From positions 59,647,537-59,711,536 of the forward strand of contig OX345636.1 in NCBI GenBank assembly GCA_947044365.1: DNA of 64,000 nucleotides, in the 5' to 3' direction. A program made the translations under genes and the position numbers. Under the pieces are notes generated by a model. The model did no database searches. It saw nothing but the letters and a program-made list of their open reading frames with translations, and was not told the origin of the DNA. Shown here piece after piece: positions 34,501-43,869 of this stretch (positions are counted from its first letter, which is position 1; each line of letters opens with the position of its first letter). This DNA comes from Petrosia ficiformis (lineage: Eukaryota > Porifera > Demospongiae > Haplosclerida > Petrosiidae).

Positions 34501-37365
34501 AAAGAAGCAGACTAAATTAAGTATCCAACTATCACTATACTGACATGACTAATTTCATTTACTTCCTATAAACTGTCTAGACAGCAAGTGATCAAAATTA
34601 TTATATTATGTCCAATCATACTCCAATGACTGATTATCTCAAGCCATCCCTTAGAAAGAAAGACACTCCATAATGATGCCACTTTCAACAGGACACAATC
34701 CACATTATGGATGTTTAGACATACATGCACATATACATTGTAATTATGTAACTTACTTTAATAAAATCTGTGCTATTCTTCCAATACAACATAAAATTAT
34801 GAGGAGCAGTGGTTCCTGTACTGGGTATCATCCACACACCTGAATCCACAGTGAAGAATTGGAATAAAGGACAATTTGAAATCAGAGAGGTGTGGTTGGA
34901 TAAGAGAAATTTGCCATTTTCTGAAATAAATAAATAAATATATAATGTATATATATACATGTATACGTACATGTAATTATATACAATGTACATTAACATG
35001 TACACATGTATAATAATAATTATTATATATATCAGTTGATTATATAATGAAATCATTAAATAAATTCTGTTCACATTCATGATGACATCATTAGACATTA
35101 TATTGTAATAATAATCATTATAGTGTATAGTGTAATGTCATAAGATTAATACATGATTATACTGTAACTCAATAATAGATTGAAGTTTGACATACATATA
35201 CATGTACATGTACATTACATAATAAAAAATGGGAATGTTTTTATATGAAAATAGTGCAGGTCAAACGATTGTTGGCCATTCTAAACTAAAGTTATCATCA
35301 TTTTTATGAGGTCATGTTGAATGTGAATGTGAAACTTTGTCTGTTCATATTGACATGACCTCGATATTAAGATATGATGACTTCATAATTATTATACAGA
35401 ATAGTTTAATGATCTTGATATTAAGATATGATAACTTCATAATTATTCATAAGGTTAATACATGTATGCTTTGGATGTGTCATATACGATGCTCATTAGG
35501 GCTGGGTGGTATATCGGTATTTAGTTGAAATTCTATATTGATTTAGAAAAGAGTGCTAAACATCAACATAAGATGATAAATTTGTGTGCTGAGGAGTGTT
35601 TCTGTTGTTCGGTAGCATGAGTCAATTGATATAATTGACTTCTTGTTGAGCTTATACTATATAATATGTTAAAAAAATTTGTCTACTGATGATTGCTCAC
35701 CTTAGAAGCATGAAATATCTATTTGCTCATAGCAAGTATGAGTTGGAGGGTTACAACGTTGCACAAGTACATGTATCTACCTCAAGTACATGTACGTTTT
35801 ACATATAGATCTAGTATGTTAAAATAATTAAGTTTTACATATATATGTACTGTAGATCTAGTATTATAGAAGTCTGAATGAGTTGTTTGTGGTGATTCAG
35901 GCATTGCTTGATGCCTAAAAATGTTCGTGGGTGTGACCAATCGTAGCTTCGAATGTACAGCAAAAATCATGAGAAGTTTGAAATTCAAATATTACAAGTA
36001 CGCTACACAGCAATAGCCAATATTGTACACAAACCTTGATGTTGAAGTGTTTCAATACACACTGAATGACACCATTCATCAGTTCCATCTTCAATACAGT
36101 ACATCAACTGACCATGTGCTGTTATCATAGCATTAACCACACCTCCTTGACCTCTGTTTAACTGAAGGATTTGAATGTTCTTCCATTGAAGTGACTCAGA
36201 TGTGAACTTCATTATATGTACAAGTCCATTAAACTCGATCTACATGTAATTAACAGATCACATGATCAGTATGCCTTATACATGAACATGTACAAGACTA
36301 CAAGACCAGTCAACTCTATCTAATTAACAGATCACATGATCAGTGTGCCTCATATACAATGTATGAACATGTACATGTACAAGACTACAAGACCAATCAA
36401 CTCTATCTAATTAACAGATCACATGATCAGTGTGCCTCATATACAATGTATGAACATGTACATGTACAAGACTACAAGACCAATCAACTCTATTTAATTA
36501 ACAGATCACATGATCAGATGCCTCATACATGAACATGTACAAGTCCATTAAAATCCATCTAATTAACAGATCACATGATCAGTATTCATGTAAAAATGTC
36601 TGGTGATTGTAATAAAATTCCGCGTCATTTCCAATAAATATATTACAGAAAGATGGTGGGTGAGAACTTTACACACTAAGCATGTATACAGAATTTCCCT
36701 CATTATTCTTATATATGTACTTGCTTCCAGAAATACTATCCATGGATCTACACTTGTTCTGTAATTAACATATGCCACAGCAAAGAGGGTGTGGTCAACC
36801 AAACCGCAGACCTATAGACCAGTTAAGGTTTTTAAAAATTAAGATACAAGCAGAGGTGCAATGGTTCAGTGGACCACATCCTTGTTGCTATGACATATAT
36901 TATTTACGCTACATTTACCAATCTTTTTGCTGGTCATGAATGAGGAAAAGTGATAAATATAAACTTACAATTGCAATATGAGTACTATCAATCATTAAGA
37001 CAGCTATGATCTTGGATGCCACACCCACTGGATCACACCCATTATCAGATACTGCATTCAGTGGAACTTGATCAAATATATATACTTCATGTTCATCTAT
37101 TAAATGATTATCATAATTATATAATTATAATATTACATCTTGTATAACATCATACCATTTCTGATTGATTTATATGCAATAATTACATGTCCTTGTAGCA
37201 GCCACACACCCTCTACCTGTCTGTGATTCTTCAACAGCTCTCTGAGATTCTAAATAAATGCACAAACAAGATTATACAATGAGCCAAATATTCAATTATT
37301 CTCACCTGAATACTTCTCAGTGATGGCCAGGCTTCAACGAGTCTGTGCACCTCGAACAAACCCAT
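21898..37365 (-). CDS. HPS6: HPS6-like BLOC-2 subunit, about 24 exons
   Basis: Hand-assembled exons, 5' to 3' on the minus strand: 37365-37306, 37249-37156, 37096-36969, 36811-36725, 36239-36035, 34920-34757, 32833-32754, 30738-30647, 30509-30362, 30302-30152, 28832-28761, 28515-28348, 27738-27636, 27008-26938, 26874-26790, 26734-26633, 26368-26329, 25973-25892, 25013-24855, 24785-24757 (tentative), 23268-23172, 22814-22708, 22150-22026, 21971-21898. All phases agree and give 840 aa ending in TGA. The start MGLFEVHRLVEAWPSL precedes a GTGAGA donor. The N-terminal half is beta-propeller-like; NCPLFQFFT...WMIPSTGTTAP and LILLNDGTIYQLL match the order and spacing I recall for HPS6. The C-terminal half is helical. 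Human HPS6 is 775 aa and intronless. With HPS3 and HPS5 it forms BLOC-2 on endosomes for lysosome-related organelle traffic. Introns after exons 4 and 8 need GC donors. Identity is from memory, not from a search. Confidence 0.7.
22885..23158 (-). mobile_element. MITE, CCATCCCTATGATTGCTTT family, intronic copy
   Basis: TTGTAGAACTTTAGGAATATAT, GAGCTTGAGTGCGC and the end AGGGATGGCCCTGTAGCCCAT match the family in inverse orientation. It lies in the intron between the 23172 and 22814 exon edges of the HPS6-like gene. Confidence 0.7.
23252..23550. repeat. 74-bp minisatellite spanning a splice acceptor
   Basis: Four tandem copies of a roughly 74-bp unit begin CAACATTAGGATAATCACT at 23252, 23326, 23400 and 23478. 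The first copy contains the real acceptor and first bases of the exon 23268-23172 of the HPS6-like gene (TAG then TGATTATCCTAATGTTG on the minus strand). The other three are intronic replicas of the same acceptor. Confidence 0.8.
24407..24540. mobile_element. Fold-back MITE in HPS6-like intron
   Basis: AGATACTGTATTC-TGGTTTC and the block CAATAGAACTACC at the left return as GGTAGTTCTATTG and GAATACAGTATCT at the right. The arms are about 40 bp around a loop of about 45 bp. No coding potential was seen. Confidence 0.7.
25060..26320. repeat. Intronic ACATGTAC-rich tracts
   Basis: Introns between 24855 and 26329 are filled with ACATGTACATGTA and TATACATGTATGTAC runs. One subunit (TGTAGATGTACA-GTACCTTCAGT) copies the donor edge of exon 25973-25892 at about 25803-25825. 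The small open frames here are low-complexity. Confidence 0.55.
27062..27515. repeat. 12-bp minisatellite, GGTAGTACTATT/GGTAGTACTAGT
   Basis: About 35 units of 12 bp run without interruption, first (GGTAGTACTATT) with an AGT variant every fourth or fifth unit, then shifting to AATGATAATACT-like units. The period is a multiple of three, so every frame stays open. The long frames (26992-27561 plus, 27045-27494 minus) are artefacts. The tract lies in the intron between exons 27738-27636 and 27008-26938 of the HPS6-like gene. Confidence 0.9.
28009..28160 (-). mobile_element. tRNA-derived SINE, full head
   Basis: On the minus strand a 75-nt tRNA-like head (28134-28060) has a seven-pair acceptor stem, A-box TAGCTCAGTTGG, B-box GGTTCGAATCC and a GGA anticodon triplet. 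It is followed by AACTCATTTTTTCATTTTTC, a repeated TTTGCCTCAGGTGTC and a (TTTC)n tail. The extra tail and multiple copies mark a SINE rather than a tRNA gene. It lies in an intron of the HPS6-like gene. Confidence 0.8.
28539..28653 (-). mobile_element. Same SINE, truncated copy
   Basis: The (GAAA)n tail, CACCTGAGGCAAATGAAAAA and GTTGCCTCAGGTGGAATTTG match the copy at 28009. Homology stops abruptly after CACTCTGCACTCC, inside the anticodon arm. Its flanking text ATGATAATACTGAGATGAGA also matches, so it may be a segmental copy. Confidence 0.75.
29300..30015. mobile_element. Element with CCGAGGATT-type ends in HPS6-like intron
   Basis: AATCCTCGGTGCTG near 29308 pairs with TGCGCACCGAGGATTAAT near 30012. 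Next to the right end lies GACAGACAGACGAACAGAC and CCGTAATCCTTCGC, the same layout (CTGT microsatellite plus a CG-rich 40-bp terminus) as the 19723 family. No intact protein was seen. Confidence 0.5.
31237..31402. repeat. 57-bp tandem repeat, three copies
   Basis: The unit ATACCAGATTACTAGTTTGG plus AATATTG-ATTACTATACTCAAAG and a ccagtgttaa end occurs three times, the third being diverged. It is intronic in the HPS6-like gene. Confidence 0.8.
32218..32300. repeat. TA microsatellite
   Basis: (TA)n runs broken by short CATG insertions, intronic. Confidence 0.85.
32420..32612 (+). mobile_element. Partial MITE, CCATCCCTATGATTGCTTT family
   Basis: GTGTGTTATGTAGAAACTGGAACTAATAG, AAAGTTCTACAAG and AGGGATACTTTTTTC match the right two-thirds of the family element at 3718-4150. 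Intronic. Confidence 0.65.
32950..33716 (+). mobile_element. Dispersed element, TACCCTCG..GGTAATC family, copy 2
   Basis: It opens TTACCCTCGTCGCGTAGCA, AAGGGTACGGTAATC and a TGTGTCTG run, and ends CACATAGGCGAGGGTCCCGT. A 96-residue frame (33229-33519) starts MDTQNTSDPVSWLSLTKKHF. The other copy at 19723 has an indel in the same region. I do not recognise the protein; it may be chance or a relict of an element gene. Confidence 0.7.
33838..34065. mobile_element. Small hairpin element related to the 8849-11688 palindrome
   Basis: AGAATAATAAAAAAACATTTT, GTATGTAGGGATATATATCA, ACCACTTCCACATAACAACC and then the inverse GTTGTTATGTGGAAGTGGTAT reproduce the layout of one hairpin unit of the big palindrome with diverged sequence. 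A related fragment lies near 20575-20680. Confidence 0.65.
34140..34520 (+). pseudogene. Unidentified decayed coding fragment
   Basis: After AG at 34141 the plus strand reads AAVSMVGPAIMDSTLHEGAC in one frame. A piece near 34340 reads NPLAFQEIHTRICFVWLEE, and near 34445 SYPEIECGEFWQLYTYL. Each is protein-like but separated by stops. It lies inside an intron of the minus-strand gene, so it is probably mobile-element debris. Family unknown. Confidence 0.25.
36235..36590. repeat. Tandem repeat of about 80 bp in HPS6-like intron
   Basis: The unit TCTAATTAACAGATCACATG with ATCAGTGTGCCTCATA and ACATGTACAAGACTACAAGA recurs four to five times with small length changes. The first unit abuts the acceptor of exon 36239-36035, so part of the unit overlaps that splice site. 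Confidence 0.8.
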
Positions 37366-37480
37366 ATCTTATCTAAACACTAATGTCTAAAATTATTGAC
37401 ACACCCACAAACAAACGAGTGAGTACGCGTACTAAATTATAAAGCAGTGTGGCCGGCAGCACTTTAATATGCTAACTACT
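37366..37480. promoter_or_regulatory. Putative promoter region of HPS6-like gene
   Basis: This is the only sequence between the HPS6-like start codon and the tandem array that begins near 37480. It includes GAGTACGCGTACT and GTGTGGCCGGCAGC, locally richer in CG than the surroundings. No TATA box is evident on the minus strand. The assignment rests on position only. Confidence 0.3.
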
Positions 37481-38953
37481 GTAGGAATATGATTAGTGTG
37501 AAAATGGCTATTCAACAATACCATTATCTCTGTATTACATACAACATCATATGCATGCATATTATTGTTTTAGTTCTTCTTGTTATTCCTTTTATTTACT
37601 CTTTCTCTTTTGTTTAGTTATATAGCTATTATTGAATCATGTTTGTCGATTCTTTCACAGGTATATATTGTTCAAACTGTCAATGGTATGCAAGACAAAT
37701 TTTCATCAATTATTACTTTATAGTCAAGACCTGGTCTGTGTGGAGACATTCAAACATATATATTTCCTTCAACACAGATTTTAAAACAACAATTCTTAAA
37801 CTATAGTTTAGAGCGCTCAATCTGACTCAACAAATGCAACTTCCTGCTTTCACCCAAATATATATAAAACACAATAAACCCGAATCACTACATCATTGTT
37901 GTTCTTATCATTACACATAAATATATGATAAATATATTATTATTATTATTATTAATACTACACAGCTACTGGTCTACTGATTCTGTTATAATGTATTCTG
38001 TATCATCTGAGACATCATTATGTAACATCAAAATAAAGAATTACGAATCGAAATCAATGCACGAAATAGCTTAATGCACTAGTCTCATTTCACCCACGCA
38101 CAATATTACGAAAACACAAAGGATCACAGTGAAAAACATGCATATTAATTAATCTACATGAATATATAATGAAGAAATTGAGGAAGCTGTACATGGAAGA
38201 AAATAATAATTATTGCATGTATTATGTAACACATTCTTAAATAGACAATAGCTTTATACTTGTTTCAATAAAATCATTGAAAAAATCTTTGAATAAATTT
38301 ATGGATATTCCAATTGCAAATTAATAATCTGTAAATGTAGATAATAACGAGGAATGTAAAATTTCAATATTTTTTCTCAACAGAATGTATCCTAATTAGG
38401 CGATACAGTTTGTATTCATTAGTGTGAAAATTATTCAACATAATCAACAATCTATATAACAGCACTATGCAAACTTCAACAATGAACACAACCACATTAT
38501 TTAGTGATATATGATAACATAATGCATGTGACATTGCTATGAATATGTTATGTATGCAATTATGTACATCACAGGCTGTAATCATACTAATATCTTACAT
38601 CATTTATTTTTAGACTACAATACCCTTTGTTGTTGGGTTTATTTATTATCCTTTATTTTTTGTATGTACATAAAGACCTGAGTAGCTAGGTGTCAAAATG
38701 TTCTTTTCTTTTCAATAATGTTTTGGCTAATCAAAGGACACACAAAATTATTTCATAATGAATAATTATCAACATGCTTACATGGATGAAAATTCTAATG
38801 AAAGCAAAACACTTAAGTATAATAATTATTATAATTTAAATCGTATATGTGTATGGATGATGTGCAATCATATGCATGCACATGTGTAGCATTTGTGTGC
38901 ATGCATGATCATGTTACACTAGCATGTATTCTTGCATGCTTGTAGCTTGCTTC

Positions 38954-38960
38954 TATAAAA
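38954..38960 (+). promoter_or_regulatory. TATA box of micro-ORF copy 1
   Basis: TATAAAA lies 76 bases before the start at 39030. The same TATAAAATGTTTC-TCA block precedes copy 2 (40846) and copy 3 (42297) at a similar distance, so it is conserved with the module. A CATTATTTCAGAAC initiator-like or acceptor-like sequence follows 30-40 bases on. Confidence 0.5.
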
Positions 38961-39029
38961 TGTTTCCTCACACTGAAAATTATTCATTATTTCAGAACAA
39001 CAAAACAAGATTTCAGTAGGCAACAGAAG

Positions 39030-39233
39030 ATGTCGAACATGACTACTGAAAAGAAAGACTTAAAGCGGTTAACAGATATTGACCATTCCTTTACCTTCAA
39101 CAGTAAAGTCTCTAATATTGCAGATGATTACTCATTCAATAAAGAAACAGTAAAGAGTGGATTGAAGAGAAAAAAGGAACCTGAGAATATTGTTGGCACA
39201 AAGAAAAGTAAAAAGAGACTAAGAAGACTTTAA
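39030..39233 (+). CDS. 67-aa basic micro-protein, intact copy 1
   Basis: The product starts MSNMTTEKKDLKRLTDIDH and ends in a strongly basic tail (VGTKKSKKRLRRL), with a further KRKK at about 47-50. These look like bipartite nuclear or nucleolar targeting signals. No signal peptide, cysteine or membrane segment was found. The middle is acidic-polar. The TATA box 76 bp upstream and two degenerate paralogues in the same array support a real transcribed unit. The TTATTTCAG just upstream could instead be a splice acceptor, making this a terminal exon. The second ATG (39039) is the one conserved in copy 3 and may be the true start. Function is unknown; I do not recognise a family. Confidence 0.5.
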   Translation: MSNMTTEKKDLKRLTDIDHSFTFNSKVSNIADDYSFNKETVKSGLKRKKEPENIVGTKKSKKRLRRL

Positions 39234-40312
39234 GCCTCGAGCGTAATCAAACTGCAAAGTATTTCAAGTGTTCATGGATAAAGACCTACTACAGTTGCAA
39301 AGAGATACAGTTGGTGAAAGACAAACAATCACAACTAGATATTCTACATAGTATAGAAGAGCAACGATGCATAAATCATTGATGAACACAATATTATATT
39401 GAAATTTTTTTGTCATATTACTTTATAGAACATATGGTAACTACTGTAGGAATATAATTTGTATTGATTAGTGTGAATATGGCTATTCAATGTAATTTGC
39501 AATACCATTATCTCTGTATTACATACAACGCCATGCATAATATTGTTTTGTGCTATATAATTTTATACATTAGTAACATTGTTATGTTGTGTGTGAAATG
39601 ATGTACATCACAGGCTGTAAGCATAACTAATATCTTGTTATTATTTCTTAGTTCTTTTATTTACTCTTTCTCTTTTATTAAAAAGAAATAGTTATGTACC
39701 TATTATTGAATGAAAGTATTCATCTTTGTCCATTCTTTCACAAGTATATTGTTCAAACTGTCAATGGTATGTATATGACACAATCAAATTTTCATCAATT
39801 ATTACTTTACGATCAAGACCTCGTCAGAGTGGAGACTTTTCCCTACATTCGAACACATTTCTTTAAACACAGATATTAATTTTAAAATCAGCAATACTTA
39901 AACCATAGTTTAGAATGCTCAATCTGACTGGACAAATGAAACTTCCTGCTTTTTCACCCAAAATAAACCTGACCGAATCACTACATTTGTTATTCTAATC
40001 ATTACACATAAATATATTATTATTATTATTATTACAACACAGCTAGAATCTACTGGTCTACTGATTCTGTTATAATGTATTTTGTATCAACTGAGACATC
40101 ATTATGTAACATCAAAATAAAGAATTACGATATCGAACTCAATACACGAAAGTTAAAACTTCTTTATCATGCAAGCACAGTCATCGACTGTATATACATT
40201 AATAAGGTTGTAATTATACATACTATTCCTGAAAAAACAAATAGCTTAATGTCTCATTCCACCCACGCACAAGATCAAGAAGATACAGCTAAAACACGTG
40301 CATATTAATTAC

Positions 40313-40660
40313 CTTAAATAAAATTCCTTATGAAAGTTATGATAGACGTTTATGTGATGAATGTGGAGTCATCCAGGATGAAATCCATGCTCAGTTGTTT
40401 TGTCGTCTCTATTCTGAGTATAGGGAGGGTTTCATGAAATATTTCGTCTACTTTATTGTTTAGATTTATAATGAATTGTGAGGATCCTAAAGTACAACGT
40501 GCTTTAGGAGCATTTGTCCACCATATTCTTAAAGTTTAATTTTATTGCTTTAATATTTCATAATATGTATATAATTTTGTTTCCTATGGGCTATCCTGGC
40601 TTTATGTGAAATTAATAATAGTAATAATAATAATAAATTAATGAATTGACGAACGTTTTA
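40313..40660 (+). mobile_element. 5'-truncated non-LTR retrotransposon tail
   Basis: The plus strand reads YDRRLCDECGVIQDEIHAQL and FCRLYSEYREGF, the C-terminal 'C..C....DE.H.L..C..Y...R' pattern typical of many animal LINE reverse transcriptases. After a shift, CEDPKVQRALGAFVHHILK ends at a stop. The 3' end is an AATAATAGTAATAATAATAA tail. The fragment is short, frameshifted and dead. Confidence 0.7.
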
Positions 40661-40911
40661 ATTAAATCACTTAATATATATGAAAGAAGAAATTGAGGAA
40701 GTTGTACATGAAAGAAAATAATAATTATGGTTGCCTGCATGCATGAGCATGTGCATGTGCGCAATGCATGCGGCATTTGTGCACCTGCATGCATGCACGC
40801 AGTGTATGTGGCATGCACATTCCATGCTTGATTGTAGTTTGAATCTATAAAATGTTTCATCACACTGAAACGTATTCATTATTTTATAGTAGCAAAACAA
40901 GATCTCAGAAT

Positions 40912-41025
40912 ATGCTTAAAACTACTGAGCAGAAAAGTTTAAAGATTTCAATGGATATTGATCATTCCTTAACCTTCAGTAAGGTCTCCAGACCCAATAT
41001 TTGTAGGCGATTACTTATTTACTAA
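40912..41025 (+). pseudogene. Micro-ORF copy 2, frameshifted
   Basis: The start region (MLKTTEQKSLK, then DIDHSLTFSKVS) aligns with copy 1. An inserted AGACCC and one extra T then shift the frame, and it stops after 37 codons. The downstream bases still spell the old C-terminus (GGATTGAAGAGAAAGAAGGA, then AAAAGTAAAAAGAGGCTAAG) in another frame to about 41113. The TATA box at 40846 is kept. Confidence 0.65.
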
Positions 41026-42382
41026 AGAAACAGTAAAAAGTGGATTGAAGAGAAAGAAGGAACCTGAGAATATTGTTGGTATAGAGAAAAGTAAAAAGAG
41101 GCTAAGAAGACTTTAAAGCCTGAACATAATCAAACTGCAAAGCATTTCATCTCCTTGTTCATGGATAAAGAACTACTGCATCTCCCGAGTGATTAGTTGG
41201 TGAAAGTCAGATATTCCAGTATAGAAGAGCAGCCACAAACATTGATGAGCACAATAATTATTGTATTACAATTTTGTGTAATACATGTTTTAATAGACAA
41301 TAGGTATGTTTAAAAAAGTATTGAAACAATCTCGAGTGAATTTATGGACATTTAAATTGCAATTTAATTGATAATATAATATTGTGTTAATCTAGATAAT
41401 AAAAATAATAATAAAGAAGAATGTATAATTTCAGTTGAATACACTTTTTTCTCCACAGAATGTATGCTAATTACTGTATAGGGTGATACAGTTTGTATTC
41501 ATTAGTGTGAAAATTATTCAACATAATCAACAATCTATAATATAACAGCACTATGCAAACTTCAACAATGAACACAACCACATTATTTAGTGATATATGA
41601 TAACATAATGCATGTGACATTGCTATGAATATATTATATATGCAATTATGTACATCACAGGCTGTAATCATACTAATATCTTGTTATTCTTTCTTAGCTC
41701 TTCTTGTTATTCATTGTATTCACTTTCTCTTGCATTTCAATGAATGTTATGAAAGGCCTTTGTGGGTAGGTAGAAACATTGGGTAAGTCATTATTTAGCA
41801 TTTAGAAGGAAAGAACATAGAAGAGCTGTTGTAATTAGAGATATGAATGCCTCAGCAATTGCAGATGGCGTAAATTAACGGGAAGAAACTAAAGGATGTC
41901 TACTGGAATCTTGGCACATGATAAACCATCCTGATCATGTGAATAGAGAGAAAGAATATCTATCACTCATTTGTACCTCAGATTGATGACTAAAGCTGTA
42001 TCATTAATAATTTAATTGATATCATTCTAAATTAGTTGTTATTACCACTAACCTGTTTATTTTTATTTTCAAAAAACATACCAAATTATCAAATAATGTG
42101 AATAATTATCAATATCCTTACATGGATGAAAGTGCTAATCAAAACAATTAGTATAATAATTATTTACTAAATTGAGGAAATCGTATAAGTGTATGGATGT
42201 GCAATTGTATGCCTGCGCATGTGTACACCATTTGTGCACATGCATGCATGCTCATGTTACACAAGCATGTATGCGTGCATGCTTGTAGCTTGCTTCTATA
42301 AAATGTTTCCTCATACTGAAAATTATTCATTATTTCAGAACAACAAAAACAGGATCTCAGAAAACAACAGAAGATATCGAAC

Positions 42383-42475
42383 ATGACTACTGAAAAGAAA
42401 GACTTAAAGCAGTTAACAGATATTGACCATTCCTTTACCTTCAACAGTAAGGTCTCCAATATTGCAGATGATTAG
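42383..42475 (+). pseudogene. Micro-ORF copy 3, nonsense mutation
   Basis: The first start codon of copy 1 is lost (ATATCG) but the second is kept. The frame matches copy 1 (MTTEKKDLKQLTDIDHSFTF) until TAG replaces a tyrosine codon at 42473. Past the stop the frame still encodes the KSGLKRKREPENIVGT and basic-tail segment to about 42575, so this is a recent loss. Confidence 0.7.
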
Positions 42476-42975
42476 TCCTTCAATAAAGAAACAGTAAAGA
42501 GTGGATTGAAGAGAAAGAGGGAACCTGAGAATATTGTTGGTACAAAGAAAAGTAAAAAGAGGCTAAGAAGACTTTAAAGCTTGAATGTAATCAACTCTAG
42601 AGTATTTCATTGTTCATGGATACAGAACTACTATAGCTGGCAAGTGATATTTGAAGAACAAACAAACACAGATATTGTGGTGTAGAAGAGCAGCCATAAT
42701 ATTTGATGAATTGCAATTTTGTTTCATTTCTTTAATAGACAAATAGCTACTTGTATTTAAAGTTAATCTTGAGTGAATTTATAGACATTCAATTGATAAT
42801 AATAGATCTAATAGTTTGTAAAACTGGCAATAATATATTTATGTCTTTTACGTAATCGAAATATTATGTTAAATATTACAATAAATACTAAAGTAAGAAT
42901 TTCCAGTGATTGGTTACATATTACCTTTGCTTTTAGAATTTATACTAACTATACTATGTGATATATAATCATATA

Positions 42976-42979
42976 ATTA

Positions 42980-43048
<69 letters not shown>
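42976..43048. repeat. TA microsatellite
   Basis: An (AT)n run of more than 60 bases, interrupted once by AATTA. Confidence 0.9.
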
Positions 43049-43051
<3 letters not shown>

Positions 43052-43262
43052 ACGATGAAGCCACCCTTCAAAGCTTCTGACAGTGCCATAAATGTGATTT
43101 ATGCACCGTGGTTTGATATGAGCACTGTGTGTTTTGTGGCTTCATTAAGCTTGACTTTGAACTTGATAGTTGTCATGCCCACTTGTGTAATATCAGGCTT
43201 ATGATCACATCGCCCTCGGGCTTGGTGATTATAATCCTGATATACCACTCGTGGCATGAATT
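43046..43262. mobile_element. Fold-back element, ATGCCACGA ends
   Basis: ATGCCACGATGAAG at the left pairs with CACTCGTGGCAT at the right. Inside is GCCCTCGGGCTTGGTGATTAT, a core shared with 50105 (GCCCTCGGGCTCGGTGATCAT) and related to 48945 and 55725. The element is about 215 bp with no protein. Confidence 0.6.
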
Positions 43263-43869
43263 TATATGTAATATAATTATAATTATATAAATTATGTACT
43301 GTAAATCATACAAATTATGTAAATCAGAGGCTATAATCCTACTAATGTTTTGTTACCCTTTCTTGGTTCTAGTCACAAAGGCCTTTTCAAAATATTGTAA
43401 TTTGTTCATTGAAAACAAGAGAAAGCGAATAAAAGAAATAGTCAAGCAGGTCATTGGCATATAGCATGAAAGAACATAGAAGAGCTGATGTATGTATCAA
43501 GGTTGGGGTCAATTACTATACTAACAAATTAATTACCATTACAATTACTTTGTGTCTATATCATTACCTTTACTATTACCCTCATGGCTTTAGTACGTAA
43601 TTAAATTATTTGCTTGTTAATTACCATTATATTTCAATTCCATTCACTACATAATAAAACTGTTAAGTATAGTATTGTTTCAAGTTTTTTGGCAATAAGC
43701 GATATCGTTGCTTTCTTAGAATATTTCCTGCCATGCTAAATGCCCTCTGACAGGTACTGATGTAGCAGGAACAGAGCAACTAAGTATTGGATATGCTATA
43801 CTATTATTTTTCTATTACACCAAGGAGCCTTTCTTAATTTCTTTTTCACTGTGAACAGCAGCTAAGTAG

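Larger units (their letters stand above)
37480..42800. repeat. Tandem segmental duplication array, three units
   Basis: Blocks recur in order. GATTAGTGTGAAAATGGCTATTCAA and TTCAAACTGTCAATGGTATG occur at 37671 and 39752 (2081 bp apart), and CATTATGTAACATCAAAATAAAG occurs at about 38020 and 40100. GATACAGTTTGTATTCATTAG plus about 200 bp occurs at about 38402 and 41487, and the micro-ORF module at 38954, 40846 and 42297. The array thus holds three incomplete, rearranged units. A LINE tail (40313-40660) has inserted into the second. Confidence 0.85.
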
